Assembly (NCBI RefSeq): GCF_902167145.1
Contig: NC_050097.1
Span: forward strand, 114,547,982 to 114,611,981
Direction of reading: 5' to 3'
Length of the DNA stretch: 64,000 nt
Source: Zea mays
Taxonomy: Eukaryota; Streptophyta; Magnoliopsida; Poales; Poaceae
This document shows positions 45,432 through 56,090 of this stretch, piece after piece. The notes beneath the pieces are model-generated. The model was not told the origin of the DNA. It saw nothing but the letters and a program-made list of their open reading frames with translations, and made no database searches. Positions within the stretch are counted from its first letter, which is position 1, and each line of letters starts with the position of its first letter. A program made the translations under genes and the position numbers.

Positions 45432-46546
45432 TGTCGGTACCCTGAAACTAGGGTACCCCTTACTACTGTATGAAGACGTAGTACCCACGCGGCTATCTTT
45501 AGTCGCGTAGTAAAAGAGTTGTATGTGGGACCAGGCCATGACTCGCCCAGCCTCGGGCGACCACTCTGGGCCAGCAACAGCACCTGACCCCACCACATGG
45601 GCGGGTCCGGGACCGTCACGTGTCCAGAGAAAGTGATATACTCCAAGGTATCAACAGTGAGTCCGGACCCCCATGGGAGAGTGTCGGACCCCTGCCGAAC
45701 CCCTGGATATACAGTCCGGACCTCCAACTAGTCTAGGACCCCCACGTGTATGGATCGGACCCCTGGAATGGGATCCGGACTCCCCCGTATGGGGTCCGGG
45801 CCACCCACAATAGGGTCCCAAGGTCCAAGGACAGAACACACCCGGCCTTAATTAGGGCCCAGGTGGGGTCCGGTGCCAAGACGTGTTCGGACCTATCCGC
45901 ATACACTCCTGCTCCTTGCTCAAGCGGAGACCCGACGCTGCCACGTGGCATACTGCGCGCGACATAAGCCAACAGGCGGAACCTGACATAACGCCTCTGG
46001 GCTACGCGCACCTTTGCATTCATTACGGATAAGGCATGTGCCTGTCCATTACACTGACAGGCGGCGTGCCCAGTCCACGATACGTGGGCCGCGCAATTAC
46101 TCGCACGTTACTATATCGAGGGCAATCACTCACCATTACTCGTGCGAGTTGCTGCCTATCAATGCTGCATGGACTACAACCATCATGACTTCCACCAATT
46201 ACTCATGCATTACCCTATCAGCATTAGTTATTCCCATAATGTGTTTCTTCCATTATGCTCCTGGGCCCACATGTCGGGGCTTAGCATCCTTGTATGTGCC
46301 TCCCTTAAACTATAAAAGGGAAGGCACACAGCGTTACAAGGGACAAACTCAATCACACTCTCAATACAGCTTACACACAGTGGAGGTAGGGTATTACGCT
46401 CAGGCGGCCTGAACCACTATAATCCCTCGTGTCCTCTCGTGTTCATCCACCTTCCAACGGACAGGCAAACCGCTTAGGCCCCCTCTTCATCTTAGGATTA
46501 GGGCGGGTGCATTCCGCCACCCGGCCGGTTGATTTCCCCACCGATA
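45432..46546 (+). repeat. Gypsy 3' LTR
   Basis: TGTCGGTACCCTGAAACTAG to CCACCGATA; the last CA has become TA. Several dozen differences and small indels from the 5' LTR, clearly more than between the Copia LTRs. Confidence 0.9.
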
Positions 46547-47414
46547 GATCTCTATAAGAATTTAGCTATCCCTTTGACCAAAACATCTATTTATAATTAT
46601 TCTCTTAAGGATTTTACAAACTAGAAATTATCTTTCTTAAAATACATATATTTGTGTGTACCTTTAAGCATTTTTCTTGGATGAATAAAACAATAAATAA
46701 ATATTAGATAAAAGTTTAAATATATGCATCATGCCAGAGATTTTGAGTGTGCATTTGATTCGGATTTGAAGCTCAAAGTTGACTTTAAAAGTAAAATAGA
46801 AATCATAAAAATAGAAAAGGAAGACAAAAAAGGATTACTATATGAGCTTAGCTATTTCCTAGTTGGATTATATATAAGTACTCTCTAAAGGAATTTTAGT
46901 CTCTAGAGATTATTTGTGCCAACTATTCAAAAAGAATTACATATTCTAAAGCATTTGCTTTAAATGGAAAATTGTGAACTACTCTTTATAGAATTCTATG
47001 TTTTGAAGCATGAATAAAGAACTAATATAAACAAATAGATAATTATTGTTTGCATCATGCCGAACTTTTACTTGTGCATTCCAATTAAAACTTGAATTCA
47101 AACTTAACTTGAGTTTGCTTTGAATTGGGAAAGAAAAATAAAACTAAAAAGAAAAAGAAAATGAAGAACCAAACCCGTGGGCCATTTCTCCTCTCTTCTC
47201 TCTGCCTTGTTGGGCTTTACCCTCCCACCGGCCTAGTACTTGGCTCATCCCGCGGCCCACCTCTCCTTTTCCCACGGCGCGTGCACCTCAACCCGGCCGC
47301 CCGACCGGTGGGCCCCACCGAGCATCCTCTGTGCACCAGGCACTTTCACCGTGGCACTGCCGTGTGGGCCCCTCTAGTCAGCTCGTCCGTCCTCACGAAC
47401 AGAACGGTGCGGGA

Positions 47415-47614
47415 TAGAGATGGCCAAACGGGCCGCCCGACCCGGGCCCGGTAAAGCCCGGCCTGTTTTGGGCCCGGCCCGCCAGGCACGGTTATAAAAC
47501 CGGGCCGAGCCGTCTAAGCACGCGGGCTCGATTTCCTGTCCGAGCCCGGCCTACAGCGGGCCTAAACGGGCTTCGTGCTGGGCTCGCGGGCCTCGTGCTT
47601 ATTGGCAATCTATA
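47415..47614. mobile_element. hAT-like MITE, 200 bp, within the solo LTR
   Basis: Ends TAGAGATGGCC and, inverted, TATAGATTGCC; perfect 8-bp target duplication GTGCGGGA (47407-47414, 47615-47622). Interior of GGGCCCGG words. Confidence 0.8.
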
Positions 47615-48825
47615 GTGCGGGATGAACGAACCCGTCGTGGAACTCGAGAATCCGGTCGCATCCACCATTATCCACCAGCTAATCCGCTTCCAATGCGAGC
47701 TCCGCAGGGCTGTAAAGCCAAATCCCAGGCACCTCTCCTCCCATCTGCATCTTCCTAGAACACTAGTTGTTGCCGCCATGAGAAAAGCAGTGAGGGAGAG
47801 CCGCCGCTGCTGCCACGGTGGATTCGCAATTGCGCCACTGTTCTCATCTGCGATTATGATCTGGGCTTGTCTCTAGGGAGCTTGGGGAGTTTCTCGAGAA
47901 CAATCGGTAAGAAGGGACTTCTACGCACACGGGAATTGCTCGTCGCTACAGTAGCACCGCCGCGGAGCCACCCTCTCCGTGGACAGCACCGCCTACACCA
48001 CAATCGCCGGTAAGAAATACCTTATAGAGTTCGCTTATCTCCCCTCTTGGTTCCGCGCGTGTCCAATCTTGAATTAGAGCTCCAGGGCACAGGGCAGGTA
48101 CGTTGGTGAGCCCCGCCACCGCACGGGCGTGGGCACCGCCGCGTCAGGCCGTTGTGGGGGGAAGATGGGCCGATGGTCGTTGATCGGCCAGTGTGTGGCT
48201 AGGATTTTATCGGGCATACCATTTCGATTAGGTTGCGCCACGACCGTTGAATGATAGATGGAGGGTTAGGACGAGATCTCGGTGTTTTAAATCCGAGGCG
48301 TTAATGCGGGATCCAACGACAACGGTTGGGTATCGGTTCATATAACAGGCTATCTAATATGAACTATTGACGTGTGATCCGATGGCTCGGGAGCGTCACA
48401 TATGATGCTGCCACGACAGATTTTCATAAACCCCCTGTGTTTCCTTATTAACAATCCACCGTAAGTGAGCTCATACATATTATTCCCCACAACTTGTTGA
48501 GCGATGAATGTATGTCAGCTCACTCTTGCTGTACTCAACCCCACCGTAAGTGAGCTCATACATATTATTCGCCAAGATGAGGAGCATGAAGGATGTCACG
48601 ATGAGTACGTGAGAGGTCTAGATCGTCGTCTCTCAGTCAACTACAGTTGCTAGATCGTTGTCTTCATATAATGTAATTCTTTAGCTATTTTGTACAAAAC
48701 TCCTACTATATAGTAAATATGTGACATTCGTTTCTGTACCATGAGTTATCATGTGTGAAACTTGATCCTAGAACACATTTAATTCGCGACCAGGTTTGCC
48801 CTTAAATCTGGGTGTGACATTAGAA

Positions 48826-49215
48826 TCCTGTTTTTTGTTAGAAAAAAGCTATAGCCATCTATGTTAGTGTTAATTAATATATAATTATTAGATACAAGTT
48901 TCTTTAATTAGCTTATTATCTATGCTATATAAAAAATTAGTATATGTATGGGTATATATCATGCAATTTTTTTCAACTTATAATATCGATGAGTTGCTCG
49001 AACCCTCCTATATCGTAATCCTGGCTCCACTCCTAGATATATGTGTTACAAGAGTGTTAAAACATCTACGTTCTGTAGCAGTTCTGTAGTAGTGTGACCA
49101 TATGGGTGAACTGGTGGACACAGTCTAAGTGAGTGATGGGTGGAGTGGTAGAGGAGAATACATTCGTGAGTGTGGTTGCAGGTGGTGTCCTTCCCTGATT
49201 AAAATATTTTTTTTG
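48826..49215. other. Intergenic, no gene seen
   Basis: AT-rich. The stretch ATATATGTGTTACAAGAG and TCCTGGCTCCACTCC (49010-49055) is an imperfect inverse of 33200-33245 and may be the far end of an older element that hosts the solo LTR. Confidence 0.35.
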
Positions 49216-49492
49216 CTATTTTTAAAACCTAGTTTATATTTACTGAAAAGAATTTGTAGTGGCGGTTGTCTTGGAAATCGATTTCTACCGGCGGTTCTTA
49301 GTTAAAACCAGGTTTATATTTCATGAAAAAGAATTTGTACTGGCGATTGTCTTTGAAATTGATTGTACATACGGTTCTTAGTTAACTATCTGCAGATATA
49401 ACTATTTCTACTTGTCTCTAGCGTTGGCGGTCTAAAAAACGTGAGTAGAAATGGATTACAAACTGACTCTACAGATTTTTTCTGTACTAGTG
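49216..49492. mobile_element. CACTA end fragment
   Basis: Ends ACAGATTTTTTCTGTACTAGTG, the inverse of CACTAGTACAGAAAAA. Contains two copies of a ~100-bp unit (AGTTTATATTT..GAAAA.GAATTTGTA.TGGCG.TTGTCTT). No left end located. Confidence 0.5.
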
Positions 49493-50003
49493 GTCATAAG
49501 TCACCCGCACGCCCTCACCCATTGCGCCTCACCGTCGCACGTGTGCCCATAGTCGCCCACGCGCCCATCGTCGCCCACTCGTCCGCCACCCCGTGCCCGG
49601 CCCCACATGCATACTGCCACCATGCTGCTCCGCCATGCGCGCGCCTAGCGCCGCCCTGCCACGCAGCCCCACACGCTTGCCCCTGCATCCCCCGGTCACC
49701 CTCGTTGCTCTAGCCCGCGCTTTGACCGCCTCCACCCGCACTCGTGGTTGCTCGTCTTCGCTCGCACTACTGGAATCGCGTTCTTTGCCGAGACACTCGG
49801 CAAAGGCTATTTTACACTTGGCAAAGGCTTTGCCGAGTGTAACACTAGGCAAATATTTCATCGGCAAAGGGTTCTTTGCCGAGTGTCAAAAAGCACTCGG
49901 CAAAGAAAAACACTCGGCAAATTAAAAATCGAAAAAATTAAAAAAAACAGCAAAACATTTTTTTAAATTCTAGGAATAACTCTCCAACCCTACCTATTAC
50001 CTT

Positions 50004-50151
50004 ACCCGTTGCCCTATCATTTTTCACTATTATTTTTAATCAAACTTATATGTTTTGTAAATAGTGAGATTCGAACGTACCCGTTGCCCTATCATTTTTC
50101 TCTATTATTTTTAATTAAACTTATATGTTTTGTAAATAGTGAGATTCGAAC
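50004..50151. repeat. Tandem duplication of 74 bp inside the CACTA element
   Basis: CCCGTTGCCCTATCATTTTT ... GTAAATAGTGAGATTCGAAC occurs twice in a row with two or three differences. Confidence 0.8.
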
Positions 50152-50203
50152 TCGCAACCTCTCTCTCGCGCATACCCTCCTATACCACTACACTACTACA
50201 CCA
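50140..50203 (-). other. tRNA-like relic (possible SINE head) with A- and B-box likeness
   Basis: The minus strand contains TAGTGTAGTGGTATA (A-box-like) and, 30-odd bases on, GAGTTCGAATCTC (B-box-like), followed by an AT-rich tail. It resembles a decayed tRNA-derived RNA polymerase III promoter, but no acceptor stem closes, so it is not called a tRNA. Confidence 0.35.
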
Positions 50204-51316
50204 ATTATGTCTATATTACGTTTTCATTCACCATGTACTATAACAAATAGAGAGTAATATGATTATTTAAGTCACTAAATGAGTTCATTTGAAAATGTGG
50301 CAAACTATAAAGTTGCATAACTTTTTGAGATCTACAAGTTTTATTTTAATAGTTTCTACATCCGAGACCGTTTACAAAATTTGAATTTTAAATTTGAAAA
50401 CTTCACACGAATTTTTCAATGATAAGATGATTTTAAATCAAAAAATTGTCAACTACAAAGTTTCATTACATTTCAAGACCTACAACTTTTATTTTGGTAG
50501 TTTTTCCATCCGAGACAGTTTGAAAAATTTAAATTTCAAAATTCAAACATAGTTTTGCATAACAAGATGATTTCAAACCAAAACATTGTCAACTACAAAG
50601 TTTCATAATTCTTCAATACCTACAACTTTCATGTTGGTGGTTTTTTCTTTCGAAGTCGTTTTTAAAATTTAAATTTTTTAAATTCAGACGTAGTTTTCGT
50701 TGACAATATGACTTCAAATGAAACAGCTGTCAATTATAAACTTCTATAACTTCTCGAGATCTACAAAGTTTATTTTGGTTGTTTGGTCATTTGTTTATCT
50801 CACATGATGGTTCTAACAATATGCATAAATTCTATACGTCTCTCTCGTAGTTTCATAAACTACGAGAGAGTTATAGGTTTTATGAACAAATTTATTTTTA
50901 TTTTGTCATATGAAGAAATGTTCAATATATAAATTGTACATCATGATGAGTTATACAAATTTGTAGTTGAAAACTTTTTCATTTAAATTAATTTACTACT
51001 TTAAAATGTGATTTTTAAATTGTCTTTGCCTAGTGTTGGAGAAAAAACACTCGGCAAAGAGCTCTTTGCCGAGTGTTGTATTTGTGATACTCGGCAAAAA
51101 GCCCTTTGCCGAGTGTCAAAAAAAGACACTCGACAAAGAAACTCTTTGCCGAGTGTCAAAAATAAAACACTCGGCAAAGAGCTTCTTCGCCGAGTGTTTT
51201 CTTTTATCAAGGGTTTTTTTGCGTGGCACTCGGTAAAGAGCTTCTTTGCCGAGTGCCCGAAATAAAACACTCGGCAAAGAATATGGCACTCGGCAAAGAG
51301 TCAAATTCCGGTAGTG

Positions 51317-51801
51317 TTGCCTACTGTTCGTCTTTGCTCATTTATGAACGTCAAGTCGTCAACAAGCAAGACCCTGTCCTATGAAGAATTATTTAATAAT
51401 TTTAATATTGTGGCATTATATTGTTATTTTAATACTCCGTTAGTAGATTATTGTTTTAATATTACATGATACAACCATGAATTATTTATTTTCATGTAGT
51501 GTTCGTATCATGCCATACAACCGGAACTAAGATTGTTTATTTTTTTCTTGCGTACCTAGTAAGATTTAAGGAGGAAGTTCCGTTGGATGCCTTAAATATA
51601 AATATGAAGATATGCATGATGACAAAGATACATTGAGCACCGAAAGTTAGTTATATCCATATCCAGGTTATCATATTACGACCCATATAGAAATGGGTAC
51701 ATTTATCACATATATAGCATGCATATATAATGAAACACAAAGCTGAATACAACACGAGAATCGTTATAGCCAATCTGGTTGTGTGATCAGAGCGAGTATT
51801 G
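51317..51801. other. Region downstream of the terpene synthase gene
   Basis: AT-rich. The usual last ~60 codons of a terpene synthase were looked for on the minus strand here and not seen. Confidence 0.4.
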
Positions 51802-53990
51802 TCTAGAGAGGGAGTACTTGCTTGAGGTCTCCTGTTAAGCCATTCTCTACCATGTAGGTCTCCACAGAGCTAGGCATATCCTTCTTGTGCTTTCCCAACT
51901 GCATATGCATGTTCGTTTGTATAGATCTTGAGTATCAGAGTATGGATTTGCATGTTATATGTTGAATCAAATCATGCTCATGGGTATACAGTATACCTTG
52001 TAAGAAGACAAATCGTTGAGGAAGCGAGTGACCTGCGAACCAGCGCGGACCATTTCAGGAACACTGCTTACCCACTCGAACGCCTCCGGAGTTGCCTCAT
52101 CACCGTAGCCCATCAGCGTTAGGATCGTGAGCATCGGCAGACCTGAGGTCATGATTGATAGCTCCTCATGCTCCTTGAAGCTTGGCTGGTATTTCTGGCT
52201 GGACCAGATGGCTTCCTTTAGGTAGTTTTGGGAGCACAGCTTGTACTGCATCAATGCACATTAATTATTCAATAGTTGAAATTATGTATATATCTTCCAT
52301 GCATGTTAAGAAGTATACAGTTGAATACACATATTATTATTACGCATCTAATTAATTAAGAAGTATATATGAACATACTGCCTCTTTTGTGTAAGCCATG
52401 CGGTACTTCTTGTTCGGTTCCAAGATCTCCTCAAACTCTCTGAAGTTGCTAAGGGTTTGGATATACAGCATGCGTAGATACTCTGGTAGAATGTAGACTT
52501 CACTTTCATCCCATCTGCATGCATGGGGTCCATCAGTAATAAGTATATGCATTATATTAGCAAAAAACATCTCTTAAGAAGAAGGAAGACGCTGAGCCGG
52601 CCGGAGCTAAATTTGCATTGGCTAGCTGACATAAAATAAGGCCAGACTACCTCTGCATAGCTTCTTTGAGCTTGTGACACTCGTCTAGAGTGGCATGGAC
52701 ATCGAAAGTGTCGTCCATCAGTGACACCATTCCAAACGTCTTGGCGAAGAACATCCGTGCCAGGGAGTACTCCTCCTCATGAAGCATGCCACATGTCCAA
52801 AAGTAGATCTCCACCATACGGTCCCGAGCGTACGGGAGCTTCACAGTGTTGTAGAGGTCCCTCCACCATCTGCATGCAGATATACATTAATCTTTACATT
52901 ACAATATGCATGCAGATCAGATATACATGTTTGTATACAAGAAAGAAGACTTACAGTGACAGGTCCTTGAGCTCCCTGAGGTGAAGCGCTCTCACAAGGA
53001 CAAAGTTGAGCCTAGCGAGCTCAAGCAGCAGGCCGTCGTGTGTCTCTTCATGCTCATACTCGGCAATGTAGTGCATGGTTTCCAGCCGCCTCGTAAATCG
53101 TGGGAGGGGGATGTCGAGGGCTCGGGTGATCTGCTCCGACACCGGCGACCTGACCTTGCTGCCTCTCAGGATGTCCAGGAGGCGGCCCCTCGCGAAGGCG
53201 ATGGCGTCGTCGAGGACCACCTCGCCTGGGACTGCCATGTGAGCTGCGTTGTACAAGCTCAGGAGACCCCTAGGGTCGTCGTCACTGCAGAGGCTCGAAC
53301 AGAAACCGCTCGCGTCGTCTCTGAACGCGTCGAACACATCTGCATGCGTGCGTGCGTGTATATTATTAATTCAAAACACACGTGATTATTACTAGCTATA
53401 TCACATGTATACAGTAGCTAGCAGAAGGTGTTTGCGAGAATCTCTATTAAAAAAATTAGTTACCTGTAGATACCCATATCCCATGCTGCCGGAGCAGGTG
53501 GAACCGAAGCGCGACGATGTGCAGGCCGCCGCCGTGCTCCGGCAGCTCTTCTGCTCGGATTCGATCCAGTGCGCCTCCGATCAGGTCGCGGAAGTGGTTG
53601 TCTATGCCGAGGCGTTCGAGGGTGTCGACGTACGTGACCAGACCTGCAACATCCATGCTGGCAGCATCGAACGCCTGACGTACTTGCGCCTTGAGCCGCT
53701 CCGCCCTCTCCCTCATCCGCTGCTCTGATGCCTGCACAGCCCATTAATTAATAGCGAAATCGTTGTAGACGACGACGCAGAAGCTGCTGCTAGCTTTTGG
53801 TAGATGTACGTATATATATGCGTGCCTGTGAGACGGGAGGAGCATAGGTGACGAAGAAATCTCCCCACACAGACGGCGCGAACTCCTCGTCGCCGCCGGC
53901 AACCGGCGGCAGAGTGCTGCTGCTCTGAACGATGTTGGGCACCATCGGCTTCTGTCCGTTCACTGCAGCAGCAACCTTGCTCGGGGCCAT
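51802..53990 (-). CDS. Terpene synthase (TPS-a-like sesquiterpene synthase type), altered C-terminus
   Basis: Seven exons on the minus strand: 53990-53826, 53731-53464, 53339-52955, 52869-52651, 52514-52379, 52245-51997, 51897-51802. Phases agree throughout and give 505 residues without internal stops. No plastid peptide is evident, so a cytosolic farnesyl-diphosphate enzyme is likely (inference). Visible family features: [13 protein letters not shown] start (residues 41-52), the RDR motif (288-290), metal-binding DDTFD (325-329), and the NSE-region NDLSSYK (468-474). At the NSE ninth position, normally Glu, there is Gly476. All introns have GT-AG ends except intron 1, whose donor reads CAG|GCACGC, a GC-AG intron or a damaged donor. 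The last exon reads [20 protein letters not shown] and then LKQVLPL-stop, about 60 residues short of the family. The start ATG lies in AGCATGGCC; an upstream in-frame ATG at 54038 is less likely. It may be a pseudogene. Confidence 0.85.
53824..53825 (-). other. Non-canonical GC donor of terpene synthase intron 1
   Basis: Exon 1 ends ..GTCTCACAG and the intron begins GCACGC instead of GT. The acceptor TGTGCAG|GCATCAG is normal and keeps phase, so a GC-AG intron is possible. Confidence 0.55.
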
Positions 53991-54093
53991 GCTAACAAAA
54001 CAATGGCGGCGCTGTGTGCAGCCTGCAGCTAGTGACAAGAAGAAGAAGAAATGCTGCGGTGTTGTGTGGCTATAGGAGACAGTGTATATGGAT

Positions 54094-54103
54094 CTCTATT
54101 TAA
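54094..54103 (-). promoter_or_regulatory. Possible TATA box of the terpene synthase gene
   Basis: The minus strand reads CCTTTAAATAGAGATCC about 105 bases before the ATG. Confidence 0.45.
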
Positions 54104-54175
54104 AGGCCTAGCTAGCTGTAATGCAATGCACCGACAGATCGACAGACATAAGTGCTGGGCTACTGGCTGATATAA

Positions 54176-54407
54176 GGGGGTGTTTGGTTACACCCCGCTA
54201 AAATTTAGCTCATGTCCCATCAAATGTTTGAACCTCCGTTCCGGGTATTAAATGTAGTCGGATTATAAAACTAATTTGTCAGCGGAAGATTAAAAGACGA
54301 GACGAATCTAGTCCAGTTGGTTGGATCTATATTTCATACTTCTATTTAAAAGTCAAACGTTTGATGTGACCCGAGCTAAACTTTAGCAGGAGCAACCAAA
54401 CACCCCC
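54176..54407. mobile_element. Tourist-like MITE, 232 bp, in the terpene synthase upstream region
   Basis: Ends GGGGGTGTTTGGTTACACCC and inverse ..GAGCAACCAAACACCCCC, flanked by TAA (54173-54175, 54408-54410). It lies about 70 bases beyond the possible TATA box. Confidence 0.85.
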
Positions 54408-54629
54408 TAAGATTCAATTGGATCCCCTATCTGTAATGCCTGCAAATTAATTTTTAATGTATGCCAGGGCAGACATTATTTGGTCACCTTTCGTACAAAG
54501 CACCAGCTTTTATTTTTCATAGGCTAATTTGTTAAAACAACCCCAAGACTCCCTGTCCGACCAGAGCACCCCTCCTGTACGCGCGCCTCCCTGCCCCCGC
54601 CGCTGCCGCGCGCCTCCCTATCCCCGCAC

Positions 54630-55262
54630 GTTGCAACTAATGATTGCAACTGCGTGGTTTGTTGATTTTCTGTTGCGACGTTTATTGCTTGTTGATTGCA
54701 ACTAGGGGTATTCTCTAATTGCAAACTTGAGTCTCTGTTTTTACTCCTTGATTACCATTGCATGGTGTTTTGTTACTCCAGTTGCAACGTTTGTTGCTTG
54801 TTGATTGCAACTAGGGGTATCCGCTAATTGCAAACTTGAGTCTCTGTTGTTGCTCCAGTTGCAACGTTTGTTGCCTATTGATTGCAACTAGGGGTATTCT
54901 CTAATTGCAAACTTGAGTCTCTGTTTTTACTCCTTGATTACCATTGCACCACCAGCGTTTGTTCAATATTGGTTGCAACTAATGATTGCAACTGCGTGGT
55001 TTGTTGATTTTCTGTTGTGACGTTTGTTGCTTGTTGATTGCAACTAGGGGTATCCTCTAATTGCAAACTGAAGTCTCTGTTTTTACTCCTTGATTACCAT
55101 TGCATGGTGTGTTGTTACTCCAGTTGCAACGTTTGTTGCTTGTTGATTGCAACTAGGGGTATCCGCTAATTGCAAACTTGAGTCTCTGTTGTTGCTCCAG
55201 TTGCAACGTTTGTTGCTTATTGATTGCAACTAGGGGTATCCTCTAATTGCAAACTTGAGTCT
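54630..55262. repeat. Higher-order tandem repeat, ~342-bp period
   Basis: The marker GATTGCAACTAGGGGTAT occurs at 54694, 54803, 54880, 55036, 55144 and 55222. The spacings 109, 77, 156, 108, 78 show a short ~77/109-bp repeat grouped into a 342-bp unit present almost twice. Confidence 0.85.
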
Positions 55263-56090
55263 GAAGTGAAAAGGTTCTATCGGGAGCGTGCGAGAGGGAC
55301 GAAGACGAAGCGTCGGTTCGGCCTGGGTGGGGCGGTTGGCTCGAACCAGGTGCTCCTGGCGCGTAGGTTCGGCCTAGGTGCATTCTCTATATTGAATGCA
55401 CCCAGGTGTAATATATAAATACATTATATATATATATATATTTATATTGTATATTATTAGCCATGTGCTTACAATAACTAGAGGAAGCCCAGGTCAGACG
55501 GTGTCATTCGGTCGAGCCGAACCAGGTCTCGGGCGTCTATAAAAGAAGACCCGGAGCGCTAGTGTTTAGTTTTTGATGCCCCACCTTGATTCATGAGCGC
55601 CGCCCACCCAAGTGCATTCGACGGCAGGTTGTCCGAGAGCGCGTGCGGCGGCGGACTCTCGGCCGAATGTTGCGGTGGCGATGGTTCCCCGACCTGGACG
55701 CATGGTGGCGACGGTTCCTCGATCCGGAGTAGCGGCGACGATTCCCAGATCGGTGGCGCGGTGGCGGCGGCTCCCCGATCTAGAGGGCGAGCGACGGTGG
55801 GGCCCCGGTGTGGCGAGCGACGGCAACCCCGGGACCCCGAGGTGAGCGAGAGGCGGCGACATTCCAAGGCGGGCGGGCAAGAGGCGACGCACCCCCAGGC
55901 CTGAGCGGCAGCGGCACACCTAACCCATGAACGATGGTGGCGCCCCCAACATGCGAGTAGCGACGGTCCCGCACGAGGCGCGAGGTTCGAGCGGTGTCAC
56001 GGAAGGCGCGAGGTGCGCGCGGCAACGGTCACGCGTGACATCCTCTAATCCAGCGCAGTTCGGGCGGCGCTAGTGACGACTTCCCTTCAT
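55263..56090. other. GC-rich stretch, unrecognised
   Basis: Contains a TATA-like CGTCTATAAAAGAAG (55535-55549) followed by a GC-rich region open on both strands (55559-56025) with GGCGACGG-type repetitiveness. The translations are low complexity and I cannot name a product. GTGCATTC..GAATGCAC at 55377-55401 can form a small hairpin. Confidence 0.35.

Larger units (their letters stand above)
33862..46546 (+). mobile_element. Ty3/Gypsy retrotransposon (Tat type), 12,685 bp
   Basis: LTRs of 1,119 and 1,115 bp, perfect 5-bp target duplication GATCT (33857-33861, 46547-46551), primer-site region TTTGGCGCGCCAAGTAGGGG after the left LTR, purine tract GGGCTTAGGGGCCAC before the right LTR. Order gag, protease, RT, RNase H, second (archaeal-type) RNase H, integrase, then a long 3' region with an antisense gene. 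The second RNase H and antisense gene are features of Tat-lineage Gypsy elements. The coding is dead through many nonsense codons. Confidence 0.92.
33778..48819 (+). mobile_element. Solo LTR split by the 12.7-kb Gypsy element
   Basis: Left piece 33778-33861 (TGTCTTTTAAAG...) and right piece 46552-48819 (ending AAATCTGGGTGTGACA) join across the Gypsy insertion. The whole is flanked by TTAGAA (33772-33777 and 48820-48825). Without the insertion it is about 2.35 kb. The right end and phrases such as GTGAGAGGTCTAGATCGTCG are shared with the LTR at 23881, so it is a diverged relative; no interior or second LTR is attached. Confidence 0.7.
49765..51316. mobile_element. Non-autonomous CACTA element, 1,552 bp
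   Basis: Starts CACTACTGGAAT and ends ATTCCGGTAGTG. Flanking triplets are TCG and TTG, a likely 3-bp target duplication with one C-to-T change. Both subterminal regions carry many direct and inverted copies of CTTTGCCGAGTG/CACTCGGCAAAG, the presumed transposase-binding repeats (49790-49920 and 51025-51300). No transposase is encoded; open frames over the arrays are by-products of the repeats. Confidence 0.9.

Noticed and set aside
47125..47876. Lys-rich and other frames near 47.1-47.9 kb
   Set aside because: Inside the solo LTR and the hAT MITE; equivalent positions in related LTRs are also non-coding.
49441..49764. Plus-strand frame rich in Ala, His and Pro
   Set aside because: Built from GCCCACGCGCCC-type short repeats next to a CACTA end; no domain.
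50140..50203. Functional tRNA gene
   Set aside because: No acceptor stem or anticodon arm can be closed; only promoter-box likeness remains.
51001..51304. Mirror-like frames on both strands over the right arm of the CACTA element
   Set aside because: Produced by the inverted CACTCGGCAAAG repeats; no coding signature.
55559..56025. Overlapping GC-rich frames of about 80-117 codons
   Set aside because: Low-complexity Pro/Arg/Ser-rich in all frames, no domain, no clear splice structure; kept only as an unassigned stretch.
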